From contig JAFGIS010000587.1 in assembly GCA_016929495.1 (NCBI GenBank), forward strand, positions 1-34,838: a DNA stretch of 34,838 nucleotides. Reading direction: 5' to 3'. The stretch is from Polyangiaceae bacterium. Lineage in GTDB: Bacteria; Myxococcota_A; Polyangia; Polyangiales; Polyangiaceae. The notes under the pieces were generated by a model. It worked only from the letters and a program-made list of their open reading frames with translations. It was not told the DNA's origin and searched no databases. The position numbers and the translations under genes are program-made. Positions 1-8,838 of this stretch are shown here, one piece after another; position 1 is the stretch's first letter, and the number at the start of each line of letters is the position of its first letter.

Positions 1-2205
1 ATCTTCGGCCGCGCGAACACGGACTGCCGGAAATGTCTGAGTTACGCCCAACTACTGGAAGTTATTGTTGCGCCGGCCCTAAGCTGGCGCATGCTGCCAT
101 TTCGGACTCTCGAGGGCGGCAGGCTGTCGCAGTTTCGGTTCACGGCGGATCCAAGCATCGTCTATGCGGTCAACTTGCCGTGGCCGCCCCTGGGCCCTCC
201 TGCGCTGGTCAAGAGCAGCGACGGCGGACTGACCTGGAACGCGCCTGTCGCGTCTCGCTACGCGGCAGACTCCCCGTACTATCTGTTCGTCGACCCACGC
301 AGCTCGACGAGGCTCCTCTGCTCGGACTATCGGCACCTGTACTTCTCGTCCGACGGCGGCCAGAGCTTCACTCAGGTCCATGCAACCCGGCGTGAAGGTG
401 GACTGTTGGTGAGCGGCGCCTACTTCGGCGGTAGAGACATCTACGTCGCTACCAATGATGGGGTGCTCGCGTCGCACGACAACGGGCTCAGCTACGCGCC
501 GGACGCGTCGCTCGACGCCGGCCTGCCCGAGGACGAGAGCATCGTCTCGTTTGCCAGCGCCGAGCAGAACGGCAGGGTCCGTTTCTTGGCCGTGACCTTC
601 AGAAATCGAGACATCCACGGCCACGCCACGGTGACGGCCGACACCACGGCAGGCGACCTGGATCTGTTTTCCAACATGTACCGACTCACGCTGGGTCAGT
701 CAGGCTGGATACCGGCCAGCTCCGGGCTGGCCCCGAACGAGAAGCTGGCGATGGTCGCCATGTCCCCGGACGACGTCGACGTGGCCTACGCCGCAGGGGG
801 AGCTCGCATCCCGGCCGCCGAGGATCCCGATGCTGGCATGGCTCCGGTGATCGTGAAGACGGTGGACGGCGGAACGACCTGGCGCAGCACGTTCCTGAGC
901 GAGCACAACGCCAACATCGCCACAGGGTGGAGCGGCGATCACGGTGACATGGGCTGGCACTTCGGGGAATATGCGCTGGGGCTCGCCGTGTCGGCGCACG
1001 ATCCCGATCGAGTCGTCTTCACCGATCTCGGATTCGTGCATGTGAGCAGCGACGGCGGGGCGCATTGGCGCCAGGCGTACGTCCATTCGGCCGATCAGAA
1101 TCCGATCGGTCGAGACACCCCCAAGTCGCACTTCTATCGCTCCAATGGCGTAGAACAGACCTCCGGTTGGTGGCTGACCTGGAGCGACCGCAATACGCTG
1201 TTTGCGTCGCTCACGGACATCCGCAGCGCCTTCAGCCGAGACGGTGGCGTTTCGTGGACGCGAGACGCCAACAATGGACTCACGCTCAACACCACCTATC
1301 ATGTCGTAGTAGACCAGAGAACGGGCAGACTCTATGCGGCGACCTCCAGCGTGCACGACATCTATCAGAGCCCGTACCTCAGAGATTCTCGGCTGGACGC
1401 CACGGAGAACAAGCCGCGCGGGGGAGCCGTCATGGTCTCGTCGGACCAAGGCGCAACCTGGAGCTTGGTCCACGATTTCCAGCGCCCCGTGGTTTGGCTG
1501 GCCCAGGACCCGAACCGTCCCGCAGATCTCTACGCCAGCGTGGTCAGCAGTCAGACGGGCGGCATCTATCGCCTCGACCTTTCCAACCCGAGTCGGGCAC
1601 CCGCCGCCCTGCCGGAGCCGCCGCGAACCAAAGGTCATCCCTTCAACGTGTACGTGTTGCACGATGGAAGCATCCTGGCCACCTACTCGGGTCACCAGGA
1701 CGGTGACAGCCGCGTGTTCTCCAATCGATCGGGCGTGTTCCTGCTGCCACCCGGCTCATCGGAGTGGGAGGACCGCTCGTCGCCACGAATGCATTACTGG
1801 ACCCAAGACGTGGTGGTCGACCCACGCAACGAAGACTCCTGGTACGTGGGTGTCTTCAGCGATAGCGTTCATGATTTCGGCGGGCTCTACCGCACTCGGG
1901 ATCGAGGGATGAGCTGGCAGCGCATCAGTGCGCGCTACCGAGTCGAATCCTGTGCCATCGACCCGAAGGATCCGAAGCGATTGTACATGACCACTCAGGG
2001 CGAGGGATTGTGGGTCACCGAGGACCTGGACCAGAAGCAGCCCGTGTTCAGGCCGGTTGACGACTACCCGTTCCAACAGCCTCTGAGAGTGTTCTGGAAT
2101 CCATTCGATACTCGGGAGGTCTGGACCGTCAGCTTCGGCGGCGGGATGCGAATGCGGCGCGAGTCATCGACGAACCGGGCGGAAAGGAATGACGCGCAGC
2201 GGTAG
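1..2205 (+). CDS. Asp-box (BNR/sortilin-like) beta-propeller protein, 5' truncated
   Basis: The frame is open to the left edge, so the gene probably starts outside the window. The first Met is at 91, but it has no convincing ribosome site and no signal peptide follows it, which is odd for this family. The protein carries about eight Asp-box motifs (S-x-D-x-G-x-x-W type): SSDGGLTW, SSDGGQSF, SHDNGLSY, TVDGGTTW, SSDGGAHW, SRDGGVSW, SSDQGATW and TRDRGMSW. They are spread over the whole length, as in sialidase/VPS10-like or WD40/YVTN/BNR-like propellers. No catalytic sialidase Arg triad or FRIP motif was recognised, so a binding or scaffold role, or a GH74-like activity, cannot be separated. The family is usually secreted. 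The 3' end overlaps the convergent RCC1-like gene by 42 bp. Confidence 0.82.
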   Translation: MFGRANTDCRKCLSYAQLLEVIVAPALSWRMLPFRTLEGGRLSQFRFTADPSIVYAVNLPWPPLGPPALVKSSDGGLTWNAPVASRYAADSPYYLFVDPRSSTRLLCSDYRHLYFSSDGGQSFTQVHATRREGGLLVSGAYFGGRDIYVATNDGVLASHDNGLSYAPDASLDAGLPEDESIVSFASAEQNGRVRFLAVTFRNRDIHGHATVTADTTAGDLDLFSNMYRLTLGQSGWIPASSGLAPNEKLAMVAMSPDDVDVAYAAGGARIPAAEDPDAGMAPVIVKTVDGGTTWRSTFLSEHNANIATGWSGDHGDMGWHFGEYALGLAVSAHDPDRVVFTDLGFVHVSSDGGAHWRQAYVHSADQNPIGRDTPKSHFYRSNGVEQTSGWWLTWSDRNTLFASLTDIRSAFSRDGGVSWTRDANNGLTLNTTYHVVVDQRTGRLYAATSSVHDIYQSPYLRDSRLDATENKPRGGAVMVSSDQGATWSLVHDFQRPVVWLAQDPNRPADLYASVVSSQTGGIYRLDLSNPSRAPAALPEPPRTKGHPFNVYVLHDGSILATYSGHQDGDSRVFSNRSGVFLLPPGSSEWEDRSSPRMHYWTQDVVVDPRNEDSWYVGVFSDSVHDFGGLYRTRDRGMSWQRISARYRVESCAIDPKDPKRLYMTTQGEGLWVTEDLDQKQPVFRPVDDYPFQQPLRVFWNPFDTREVWTVSFGGGMRMRRESSTNRAERNDAQR

Positions 2206-3867
2206 CGTCGATCGTACGAGCGGATCGAAGACCGGACCGTGAAGCGTGCCGTCCGTACCACGCGCACGACACGCCACGCCAGAGTCGAGTCGGAGCGCAC
2301 ACCGGGCGCCGAGGTTCTTGCCGATGAGAAACGCAGGTGCTGCAGTGGCAATGCCCAGCTGGCCAGACGGATTGGGAGGCAGCGGCTCGATGTGGATCGG
2401 ACCAATCGCTGCAGGCTCGATGGGATTCGGCCAATCCGGCATGACAGCGATCCATGTTCCGTCGCCACGTCGAGCCGCGCAATCGGCGCCGAGCCTGACG
2501 ACGTGATCCGCCCCGGCGGTGGTTCGCGCGACCAGTTTCAGCGTCCTGGGGTCGGACACCGTACCGAGAGCGACGAGCCACACCGCGCCGTCTCGCGTTC
2601 GAACGCAGTTGTCGCGTATTTCCACGACGTCCTTCGGCCCTGTCAGATGATCCGGCCGCTGCGCCGCAACGTCGTCGAGCCCCCACACGCGCGTGCCCGC
2701 CATGGCCGGATGCATGGACCACTGGAGCCCGGTGATCCCCCAACACGCCAGGTCGCCCCATTGCGAAATCGCGCAGGCTGCGGGACGCCCCATGACGTCA
2801 ACGGCAGCGATGCCGCGTGAGACACCGAGCCCTTCGATTTCGGTGCGCGCAAACCGGTGCGATTCCGAAGCCCAAGCTTCGCAATGCAATCTTCCGTCCT
2901 GGAGCAGAGCGCATGGAGGTCCTTGCGTGAGCTCCTTCGCCGGTGCGAGGAACGGATGCTCCTGCACGCGCCCGCTGCGATCCACACAAGCGACGTCACC
3001 GGCAGCGTTGCGCGCGCAGACCTCGTCGTTGCGCGTCGCGACGATCTGTTTCGCCCCGGCGAGCGATGGAACGAGCTGGAAGTCGCCGTTCTTCCCGCAC
3101 CAGACTCGCCCGCCCTCGCCGAGAAAACACCCGAAGTCGCGCACCTCCAGGAAAGCCGCATCGACGAGCCTGGCCTTGAAGGGCACGAGGACGCCGGGAG
3201 GGAAGTAGCGCCCGTCACCCCAACAGTAGACCTGCCCTGCCGCAAGCGCGCATGTCGTGGCTCCCTTGGCGACGAGGTCCCTCGCGTGATCTATCGCAAC
3301 GCGATTGGGATCGTCGAATCGGCGTTCGAATCCGCGTTCCCCGCGCAGGCTCGACCAAGAACCACCGAAGCAGATGACATGGCCATGAGACAACACGCAG
3401 GCCTGCTCGGTGCCGCATACGATCTTGTCGACGTCCCGGGCTGTCCCCAATCCCAGTTCGGTCGACGCGGGCAACAGGAATCGGAAGCCGCCCGCCAACG
3501 AACACTGGAACAGGGATCCCCTGCGGCGGGCTGGCTCGCACACGACCTGGGAATCGGCTGCGGGCTCGTTCGATTCTGCATCGAGCGCGGTGAGCTCGGC
3601 CGACGACAGCTCGAGGATGGCGTGCATCGGGGAACGTGCGGCGGCTCCCGGCCCCCAACAGAACGCGCGCTCGTCGGTCACCGCGCACAACATCTCGGGC
3701 CCGGCGCGGAGCGCAGTCACGCAGAAGCGTTGGAGCGGCCAGCTCGAACAGCTGGACGAAGTCGCCGAGCCGGCGGGCCCGGCGGCTATGACGGCCGGTG
3801 CCGCAGAGCGGGCCGGGCTGCACGCCGCCAGGAGCAGACCTGCCGCAAGCAGCGGTGTCGGACGCAC
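2164..3867 (-). CDS. RCC1-like repeat lipoprotein
   Basis: The protein is about 567 residues, starting at the GTG at 3867. I chose this start because it gives a short basic N-terminus, a hydrophobic stretch and a lipobox (LLLAAC, then SPAR), the pattern of a signal-peptidase II substrate. An ATG at 3936 would add 23 residues in front of the signal and is less likely. The body has repeats built on [AVL]-x-C-[WF]-G (AFCWG, VICFGG, VYCWGDG, LACWG) and decayed versions (VWCGKNG, VACVDRSG). These match the RCC1/alpha-tubulin-suppressor-like propellers common in myxobacterial surface proteins. The function is unknown; a seven-bladed propeller on a membrane anchor is inferred. Its stop lies inside the 3' end of the convergent Asp-box gene, so the two transcripts must overlap. 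Confidence 0.85.
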   Translation of the reverse strand: MRPTPLLAAGLLLAACSPARSAAPAVIAAGPAGSATSSSCSSWPLQRFCVTALRAGPEMLCAVTDERAFCWGPGAAARSPMHAILELSSAELTALDAESNEPAADSQVVCEPARRRGSLFQCSLAGGFRFLLPASTELGLGTARDVDKIVCGTEQACVLSHGHVICFGGSWSSLRGERGFERRFDDPNRVAIDHARDLVAKGATTCALAAGQVYCWGDGRYFPPGVLVPFKARLVDAAFLEVRDFGCFLGEGGRVWCGKNGDFQLVPSLAGAKQIVATRNDEVCARNAAGDVACVDRSGRVQEHPFLAPAKELTQGPPCALLQDGRLHCEAWASESHRFARTEIEGLGVSRGIAAVDVMGRPAACAISQWGDLACWGITGLQWSMHPAMAGTRVWGLDDVAAQRPDHLTGPKDVVEIRDNCVRTRDGAVWLVALGTVSDPRTLKLVARTTAGADHVVRLGADCAARRGDGTWIAVMPDWPNPIEPAAIGPIHIEPLPPNPSGQLGIATAAPAFLIGKNLGARCALRLDSGVACRARGTDGTLHGPVFDPLVRSTLPLRVIPFRPVRR

Positions 3868-3972
3868 ATCGCCGATGCTAGCCGAACCGCAATCCGGCGC
3901 AAGGTCGGTTGGCTGATTGATGGCGGGCGACCTCAATCCTTCACGAGCTCGGGGTCCGTTTCATCGACCCGC

Positions 3973-4136
3973 GCTACTGACTCGATGCTCCGACTGCTCG
4001 ACGACGGCCGGGACTCGCCCACGACGCGAAGCACTGCGCGAGCTCATCGACGAGCTGCCACCAGCGCGCGCCGAGGTGCTGGTGCTGCACGTCATGCTCG
4101 GCTACACGGTCGAAGAGGCATCGCTGGCCCTGGGAC
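3973..4136 (+). pseudogene. Fragment of sigma-70 family factor (region 4 start)
   Basis: The frame holds RREALRELIDELPPARAEV followed by LVLHVMLGYTVEEASLALG. This is the start of a sigma-70/ECF region 4: the 'DELPPxxREVLxLxxxxGYTxEEIA' helix and the first half of the helix-turn-helix. The recognition helix and everything after it are missing. At about 4135 the homology stops and the next recognisable protein continues in another frame. No region 2 is visible upstream, so this is a relic. Boundaries are approximate. Confidence 0.6.
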
Positions 4137-4529
4137 CTCGAGAACATCGGCACCGAGGTGACCCCCGTGGACAGCGAGATCGAGATCCCAACCGGTGCCG
4201 GCGGCACCTTCGTCTACGGCACCTACGTGCTCACCGACGTCCGCACTTACGCCGGGTCGTCGGTGTCCGGCGCTCTCCCCGTGATGCGACAGACGCTCGT
4301 GATCACGGGCGCGGGGGGCCTGTTCGTGGACATCGAGGAGGGAGTGACGAAGCGCACGGCGTTCGTATTCACGGTCGACGGCACGTCCATCACCTTCACG
4401 ACGACCTGCACCACGGATGCTTCGAGCCCCGACATCCCGTACTCCTCGTTTACCGCGGACGCGACAGCCATCACGCTCTACAGCCGCGCCTACGGCATGT
4501 CGGCGACGTACACGGCGTACGACGGGTGA
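4134..4529 (+). pseudogene. C-terminal remnant of a hypothetical secreted protein, fused to the sigma fragment
   Basis: From about 4134 the third frame reads DLENIGTEVTPVDSEIEIP and continues about 115 residues to a stop at 4529. It is rich in Thr/Val/Ser beta-strand sequence (TFVYGTYVLTDVRTYAGSS and FVFTVDGTSITFTTTCTTD). That composition suits the folded domain of a myxobacterial lipoprotein, but no start codon, signal peptide or lipobox precedes it. The first in-frame ATG at 4158 falls inside the domain and has no obvious Shine-Dalgarno site. The upstream neighbour in the DNA is a piece of sigma factor in a different frame. The simplest reading is a deletion that fused two genes and destroyed both. 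I do not recognise the protein family. Confidence 0.55.
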
Positions 4530-4553
4530 GGCGAATCGGGGGCGCCCGACACC

Positions 4554-5237
4554 TCAATCGCTGGACTTCACGCGCCGGAACGGGTGAACGAAGCTCGCCA
4601 ATGCGCCGGGGTTTCGCGTGGAAATCCAGAGCCTGCCCTGACCCTGGAACCGACACACGAGGCCCTCCCCTGACAGGAACAGGCTCTTGAGCCCACCCAC
4701 CTTGGTCACCTGGTAGTCCAGCCCGGCGGTGAACCCCACGATATGACTGGTGTCGCAGACGTAGCCCATCGGGCCCACGTCCACCGCATGGATACCGCCA
4801 TAGGCTGCGAAGAACAGCAGCCCGGCCCCTTCGGCTTTCAGAAGAAAGAGGCCGGCGCCGCTGAAGAAACCCTTGGCGCCTCCCCACTTGGTATCAAGCG
4901 TCACGCTGGGGGCGCTGGCGAGGAACGCTCCGGAGGACAGGAACACGGGGAAGCCAGGTTGACACGCGACGACCTCGATGTCGCCCTCGGGGCCCGGCGC
5001 AACGTAGAGGCGCTGGCCGGGGGCCGTCGCCGTGAACGTGTTCTGAAAGAGGCTCTCGCCGCCGAGCATCTTGCGTTTCGCAGCTGCGAGCAGGCCCCCA
5101 CGCATTTGCGTCTTCATCTCGAGTGCCGTGTCCTTGGCGACCATGGCGGCCGACTCGACCAACAGCTGCTCGCCGGGCTGATCGAACAGGACGCGAATCA
5201 TGGCGAAGTCGGGCTTCTGCAGAAGCTCGTGCTGCAT
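4554..5237 (-). CDS. AIM24 family protein, copy 1 (last gene of three)
   Basis: The protein is 227 residues and belongs to the AIM24/TIGR00266 (former DUF124) family of double-stranded beta-helix-like proteins. In yeast AIM24 is a mitochondrial inner-membrane protein; the bacterial role is not settled. Family marks are the N-terminal VESAAMVA, the central GGESLFQNTFTA, the GLFLL and YGGIHAVDV strands, and the C-terminal SGEGLVCRFQGQGRLWISTRNP. The frame is open well upstream, but I chose the ATG at 5237 because AAAGGTAGG precedes it and the preceding gene's stop is only 7 bp away. The block of three AIM24 genes is tightly spaced and on one strand, so it is probably one operon. The copies are clearly diverged, so they are old paralogues that may form a hetero-oligomer. 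Confidence 0.9.
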   Translation of the reverse strand: MQHELLQKPDFAMIRVLFDQPGEQLLVESAAMVAKDTALEMKTQMRGGLLAAAKRKMLGGESLFQNTFTATAPGQRLYVAPGPEGDIEVVACQPGFPVFLSSGAFLASAPSVTLDTKWGGAKGFFSGAGLFLLKAEGAGLLFFAAYGGIHAVDVGPMGYVCDTSHIVGFTAGLDYQVTKVGGLKSLFLSGEGLVCRFQGQGRLWISTRNPGALASFVHPFRRVKSSD

Positions 5238-5244
5238 CCTTGGC

Positions 5245-5919
5245 CTACCTTTCTCTCGGCGGCAACAGCCGTCCCATGATGCCGCCGTACTCGGCGGGAT
5301 TGCGTGACTGGATCCAGATCCTGCCTTGCCCCGTGAAATGGCAGACGAGCCCCTCGCCGGAAAGCCAGGAGCCAACCCACCCGCTGGCACTCTTGCCGAC
5401 CGAGTATTGAAGCGACGTGTCCCAGGCGACCAGGTGCCCCGTGTCGATGACCAGATTGCCGTCGCAGACGAGCTCCTGGATCCCGCCGAATGCACCGACC
5501 AAGAGCTGGCCGGGCCCCGGGGAGATCGCGTGCAGGACGAACAGGCCTTCTCCGGCGAAGAAGGTCTTGAAACCTCCCAGGCGCGTGTCGAGCTCGACGT
5601 TGGCCGAGGACGCGATGAACGAAGAGCTCTGCACGTAGTAGCCCTGAGGGGTCATGTCGAGCACGGCCATGTCGCCACACAGCGCGTGGGCCAGGAGCAC
5701 TTCTCCGGCCCCTTGCTGGACGCTGAACGTGTTGCGGAAGAACGACTCCGAGCCGAACAGGCGTTTGAGGCCGGACATCACGGAGCCGGCTTGTGTCTGC
5801 ATCTGCACGTTGGTGCTCATACCCACCATGGCGCCGCTTTCGGCCACGACCGCCTCGCCGGGCTGCAACTGGACCCGGGCCAGGGAGTGGGCGGGTCGAT
5901 AGAGGATCTCAAACTGCAT
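5245..5919 (-). CDS. AIM24 family protein, copy 2 (middle gene)
   Basis: The protein is 224 residues, close to the usual AIM24 length. It starts MQFEILYRPAHSLARVQL and has VAESGAMVGM, GSESFFRNTFSV, GLFVLHAISPGPGQLLVGAFGG and the C-terminal signature SGEGLVCHFTGQGRIWIQSR. No signal peptide or transmembrane helix is seen, so it is probably cytoplasmic or peripherally membrane-bound. It lies 24 bp downstream of copy 3 and 7 bp upstream of copy 1, which supports co-transcription from the divergent promoter region at 6715-7171. It keeps the Gly-rich turn motifs of the family, so there is no sign of decay. Confidence 0.9.
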   Translation of the reverse strand: MQFEILYRPAHSLARVQLQPGEAVVAESGAMVGMSTNVQMQTQAGSVMSGLKRLFGSESFFRNTFSVQQGAGEVLLAHALCGDMAVLDMTPQGYYVQSSSFIASSANVELDTRLGGFKTFFAGEGLFVLHAISPGPGQLLVGAFGGIQELVCDGNLVIDTGHLVAWDTSLQYSVGKSASGWVGSWLSGEGLVCHFTGQGRIWIQSRNPAEYGGIMGRLLPPRER

Positions 5920-5943
5920 GGCTGTTCCCTTCCCTCTGGGTCA

Positions 5944-6714
5944 TCATGGCAACAGGGGTGTCAACCAGCCCACCAGTGCGCTCACGTTTCGGCTTTGGAC
6001 ATATACCCGTCCCTGGCCGTCGAAGTTGCAGACCAGGCCCTCGCCAGACGCCATGAACCCCAAGAGCCCGCCGCCGGCGCTGCGTATGCTCAAGCGCAGC
6101 GATCCCTCGTAGCCCACGAGGTGGCCGTTGTCGATGGTAAACGGACCGTTGAGGTCCACCGCTTCGATGCCGCCGTAGCTGGTGAACCAGAGATCACCGT
6201 GGCCACTCACCTCCAAGAAGAACAACCCCTCCTTGGCAAGAACGCCACGAAGGCCGCCGAAGCGAGTGCCGATATCGAGGTTGCCGCAATGGGCCAGGTA
6301 GGCGCCCGCGGAAAGCACCAGCGTTTCGCCGTTCAGACTCCGATGCGTGATCTGGCCGGCCATGGCCGGGGCGAGCCACACGCTGCCGCCCTCCGGCGCG
6401 GTGAAGAGGTTGACGATGAACGTCTCACCACCGACGAACCTGCGGATCAGCGCGATGATCAGAGCCCAGAGGAACGCGAAGAACCCGGCACCTGTCGATG
6501 CGTTGAGCTTCGCCTGCATGTGGACGCCCTGATGGCGCGCCACCATCACGCCGGCTTCTGCGATCACGTGTTGGCCCGGCGCGAGATCGACGCGGAGCAT
6601 CGCGAACGAGGGCCCATGGGTGATTTCGTGGTGTGGCGCTGCAGCGGCTGCCGCTTTGGGCCATTGAGGCGCTGCGGTCACCGGCGGTGCCGCTGGCTGA
6701 TGCACGGGCTGCAT
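5944..6714 (-). CDS. AIM24 family protein, copy 3 (first gene), Pro/Ala N-terminal extension
   Basis: The protein is 256 residues. The ATG at 6714 is preferred over the one at 6732 because an AGGAGGGA site lies about 6 bp before it. An N-terminal Pro/Ala/Gln-rich tail of about 35 residues (starting MQPVHQPAAPPVTAAPQWP) precedes the AIM24 domain, which copies 1 and 2 do not have. The domain shows AEAGVMVA, GGETFIVNLFTA, YGGIEAVDL and SGEGLVCNFDGQGRVYVQSR. A hydrophobic stretch (GFFAFLWALIIALIRRF) stands where the other copies have GLKRLFG or AAAKRKMLG, so this copy may insert into or lie on the membrane. It is the promoter-proximal gene of the three, divergent from the SPFH-like gene. Confidence 0.88.
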   Translation of the reverse strand: MQPVHQPAAPPVTAAPQWPKAAAAAAPHHEITHGPSFAMLRVDLAPGQHVIAEAGVMVARHQGVHMQAKLNASTGAGFFAFLWALIIALIRRFVGGETFIVNLFTAPEGGSVWLAPAMAGQITHRSLNGETLVLSAGAYLAHCGNLDIGTRFGGLRGVLAKEGLFFLEVSGHGDLWFTSYGGIEAVDLNGPFTIDNGHLVGYEGSLRLSIRSAGGGLLGFMASGEGLVCNFDGQGRVYVQSRNVSALVGWLTPLLP

Positions 6715-7171
6715 GGGACTCCCTCCTCTCAAGTCGACGGTCCTTTGCCGGGCCCACTACGGCCGCCGCGGCGATTGGATAATGGTCGGCGCGAGCAAGG
6801 CCCACTCGCCGCTGCCAGCCCGCCGCAGGCGCTGCAGAGCAGAGCGGCCGCCCTGACGGCCACTGTCCGCTCGGGTGACGCAGCGTCCTGCGCGGCTTCG
6901 GCACACCATGGCGCGGCGCGTCATGGTCCCGCGCACCCTGGGCGCGGGGCCTGGTTCCGGGCCAAGGACGCAGGCCGAAGAGCTTACGCGGCGGAGGTCT
7001 TGTTCCGTTCTGATCCGTCGGTCCGCGACGCCAGTCGTCGAAGCCAACGCACGTGACCCCAACCCCTTGGCCCAGGAGCCCCGCCCGTCGATTCGGGCGA
7101 GGCGTCTGTTGCGGAAACATCGAAGCCAACCAGCTGAGCACTCACATCGAGGCGGAACGGAGTCAGCAAGC
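6715..7171. promoter_or_regulatory. Divergent intergenic region between AIM24 operon and SPFH-like gene
   Basis: This 457-bp stretch has no convincing gene on either strand. Open frames that cross it have no family signature and no ribosome site. It must carry the promoters for both divergent units. At the right end a GGAG precedes the ATG at 7172. A small inverted repeat, GCCCG-tcgatt-CGGGC, lies at about 7083-7098. I could not assign firm -35/-10 boxes. Confidence 0.4.
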
Positions 7172-8836
7172 ATGGTAGCGCGCAGCCAATCAGATCTGAT
7201 AGCCGAGCGAACGGAGGCGTCCGCCCGCGTGGGTGAACCTCTGGTCGTTACCGCGGGTGACGCGGCGGTGCTGGTGTTCGAGGGGCAAGCACTGATCACA
7301 CTCGGCCCCGGCGCGCACACGCTCGATCCAGGAGCGATCCCGGGGCTCGGGCATGCCGTGGATCCCTCGGGCGAAGTCCACGCGGACATCTGGTTCGTTC
7401 GGACAGACCCGGTTGGTGGTGTTCGGGTCGGCGGCGCCCTGGGGCATTTCGCGGAGCCGGCTCGGAATGCGGTCGTGGCCGCGAGCTGGTCCGGCGCCCT
7501 CTCGTTTCACATTGCCGACCCCGTTCGCTGGGTACTGTGCGCACCCCCTGGCCCGGCCGCGGATCATCAACTGCGTGAACGCGTCCAGTCCGCACTACTG
7601 CGGACCCTGCAGGCGAACACGAGCGCGTTCGCGCAGCACGCCGGCGCGATCGCCCCACTGGGCGACCCCGCGCGACTCGCCGAGGTGACGCGAGCGGCGC
7701 ACGAGAACGCGAATCGCGAACTGGCTCAGCTCGGCCTGCAAATCGTTCAGATCGAGCAGAGCCAGATCGCGTTCTCCGAATCCGCAAGCGCAGCGGCCGC
7801 ACCCTCGGCGCCCACCGAACAGGCGTACGAGATGCTATGGGACTGTCCCCACTGCGGCACCAAGAAGAACCTGGGCCTGTCCCATCGCCACTGTCCGAAC
7901 TGCGGCGGACCGCAGGACGCCCAATGGCGCTACTTCCCCGCCGATCACGAGAAAGTCGCCGTGCAGGACCACGTCTACGCCGGCGCGGACCTCGAGTGCC
8001 GGTATTGCGGGGCGTTCAACGGCCGGCGCTGCAGGCACTGCGCGAGCTGCGGCGCGCCGCTGGAGGGCGCGACGCAAGCGCGGATGCGGCAAGACCAGCT
8101 TACCCAAGGCGAATACTCCGGCGAGACTCGGGAGCATGCCCGGCGCGAATGGGGGCATCCGCCGGCGGCGGCGCAGCAGGCTCCTTCGAAGCGGCGGGCG
8201 TGGCCGTGGATACTCGCAGCAGCCGTTGTGCTCGCGCTCGTCGTCGGCGTCTTCTTGGTGAAACAGAACGCCGAGCTCACGGTGGCCGGCCACGGCTGGA
8301 AGCGCGAGGTCGCCGTCGAGCGGTTCGGTCCCGTGCAGGATTCTGACTGGTGCGACGCGATGCCGCGGCGCGCCACGAACGTGCATCGCTCACGACAGGT
8401 GCGTTCACACAAGGAGGTGCCGGATGGTCAGGACTGCAAGACCCGCCGGCAGGACCGGGGGGACGGGACGTACGTCGAAAAGCGGCAATGTACGACCCGG
8501 TACCGGAAGGAGCCCGTGTACGACGACAAGTGCTCGTATACGATCGTCAAGTGGGCGCCGGTGCGTACTGAGAAGCTCACCGGAAGCTCCGCGAAGGACG
8601 CGCCGCGTTGGCCTGCTGTGCAGCTGGCACGTCCCGGTGAGTGTGTGGGCTGCGAACGCGAAGGGGCACGCACGGAAGAGTACGTGGTCCAATTCGTCCG
8701 CCGCGGCGACGGCGAGAAAGCCTCATGCCGATTCGACCAGCGCCGCTGGGCAAGCTTGGAGGTCGGCACATCGCTGCGCGGCAAGTTCAGCGTGATCGGC
8801 AGCGTTCTGGACTGCGACACGCTGACGGCGCTCTAG
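7172..8836 (+). CDS. SPFH-like/zinc-ribbon/transmembrane protein
   Basis: The protein is 554 residues, starting at the ATG at 7172. The frame is open further upstream, but without a domain. Residues 1 to about 205 look like an SPFH/band-7-like domain of the YdjI type: MVARSQSDLIAERTEASARV, VVTAGDAAVLVFEGQ, then a strand-rich part and a helix ending NRELAQLGLQIVQIEQSQI. Two zinc ribbons follow: C225/C228 with C241/C244, and a Cys cluster at 276, 279, 287, 290 and 293. A transmembrane helix spans about 344-363 (WPWILAAAVVLALVVGVFLV). The last 190 residues would be outside the cytoplasm; they are rich in Cys, Arg and Lys and of unknown fold. The gene is divergent from the three AIM24 genes, so a shared membrane-associated complex is inferred. 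The cytosolic side would hold the SPFH-like domain and the zinc ribbons. Confidence 0.85.
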   Translation: MVARSQSDLIAERTEASARVGEPLVVTAGDAAVLVFEGQALITLGPGAHTLDPGAIPGLGHAVDPSGEVHADIWFVRTDPVGGVRVGGALGHFAEPARNAVVAASWSGALSFHIADPVRWVLCAPPGPAADHQLRERVQSALLRTLQANTSAFAQHAGAIAPLGDPARLAEVTRAAHENANRELAQLGLQIVQIEQSQIAFSESASAAAAPSAPTEQAYEMLWDCPHCGTKKNLGLSHRHCPNCGGPQDAQWRYFPADHEKVAVQDHVYAGADLECRYCGAFNGRRCRHCASCGAPLEGATQARMRQDQLTQGEYSGETREHARREWGHPPAAAQQAPSKRRAWPWILAAAVVLALVVGVFLVKQNAELTVAGHGWKREVAVERFGPVQDSDWCDAMPRRATNVHRSRQVRSHKEVPDGQDCKTRRQDRGDGTYVEKRQCTTRYRKEPVYDDKCSYTIVKWAPVRTEKLTGSSAKDAPRWPAVQLARPGECVGCEREGARTEEYVVQFVRRGDGEKASCRFDQRRWASLEVGTSLRGKFSVIGSVLDCDTLTAL

Positions 8837-8838
8837 CT

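Noticed and set aside
2857..4161. A 434-codon plus-strand frame across the RCC1-like gene
   Set aside because: It is antisense to the RCC1-like repeats and Arg/Ala-rich. Only its last part overlaps the sigma-factor relic, in a different frame.
5326..7056. A 576-codon open frame on the plus strand
   Set aside because: It runs antisense to two clear AIM24 genes and has no family signature. GC bias at the third position explains it.
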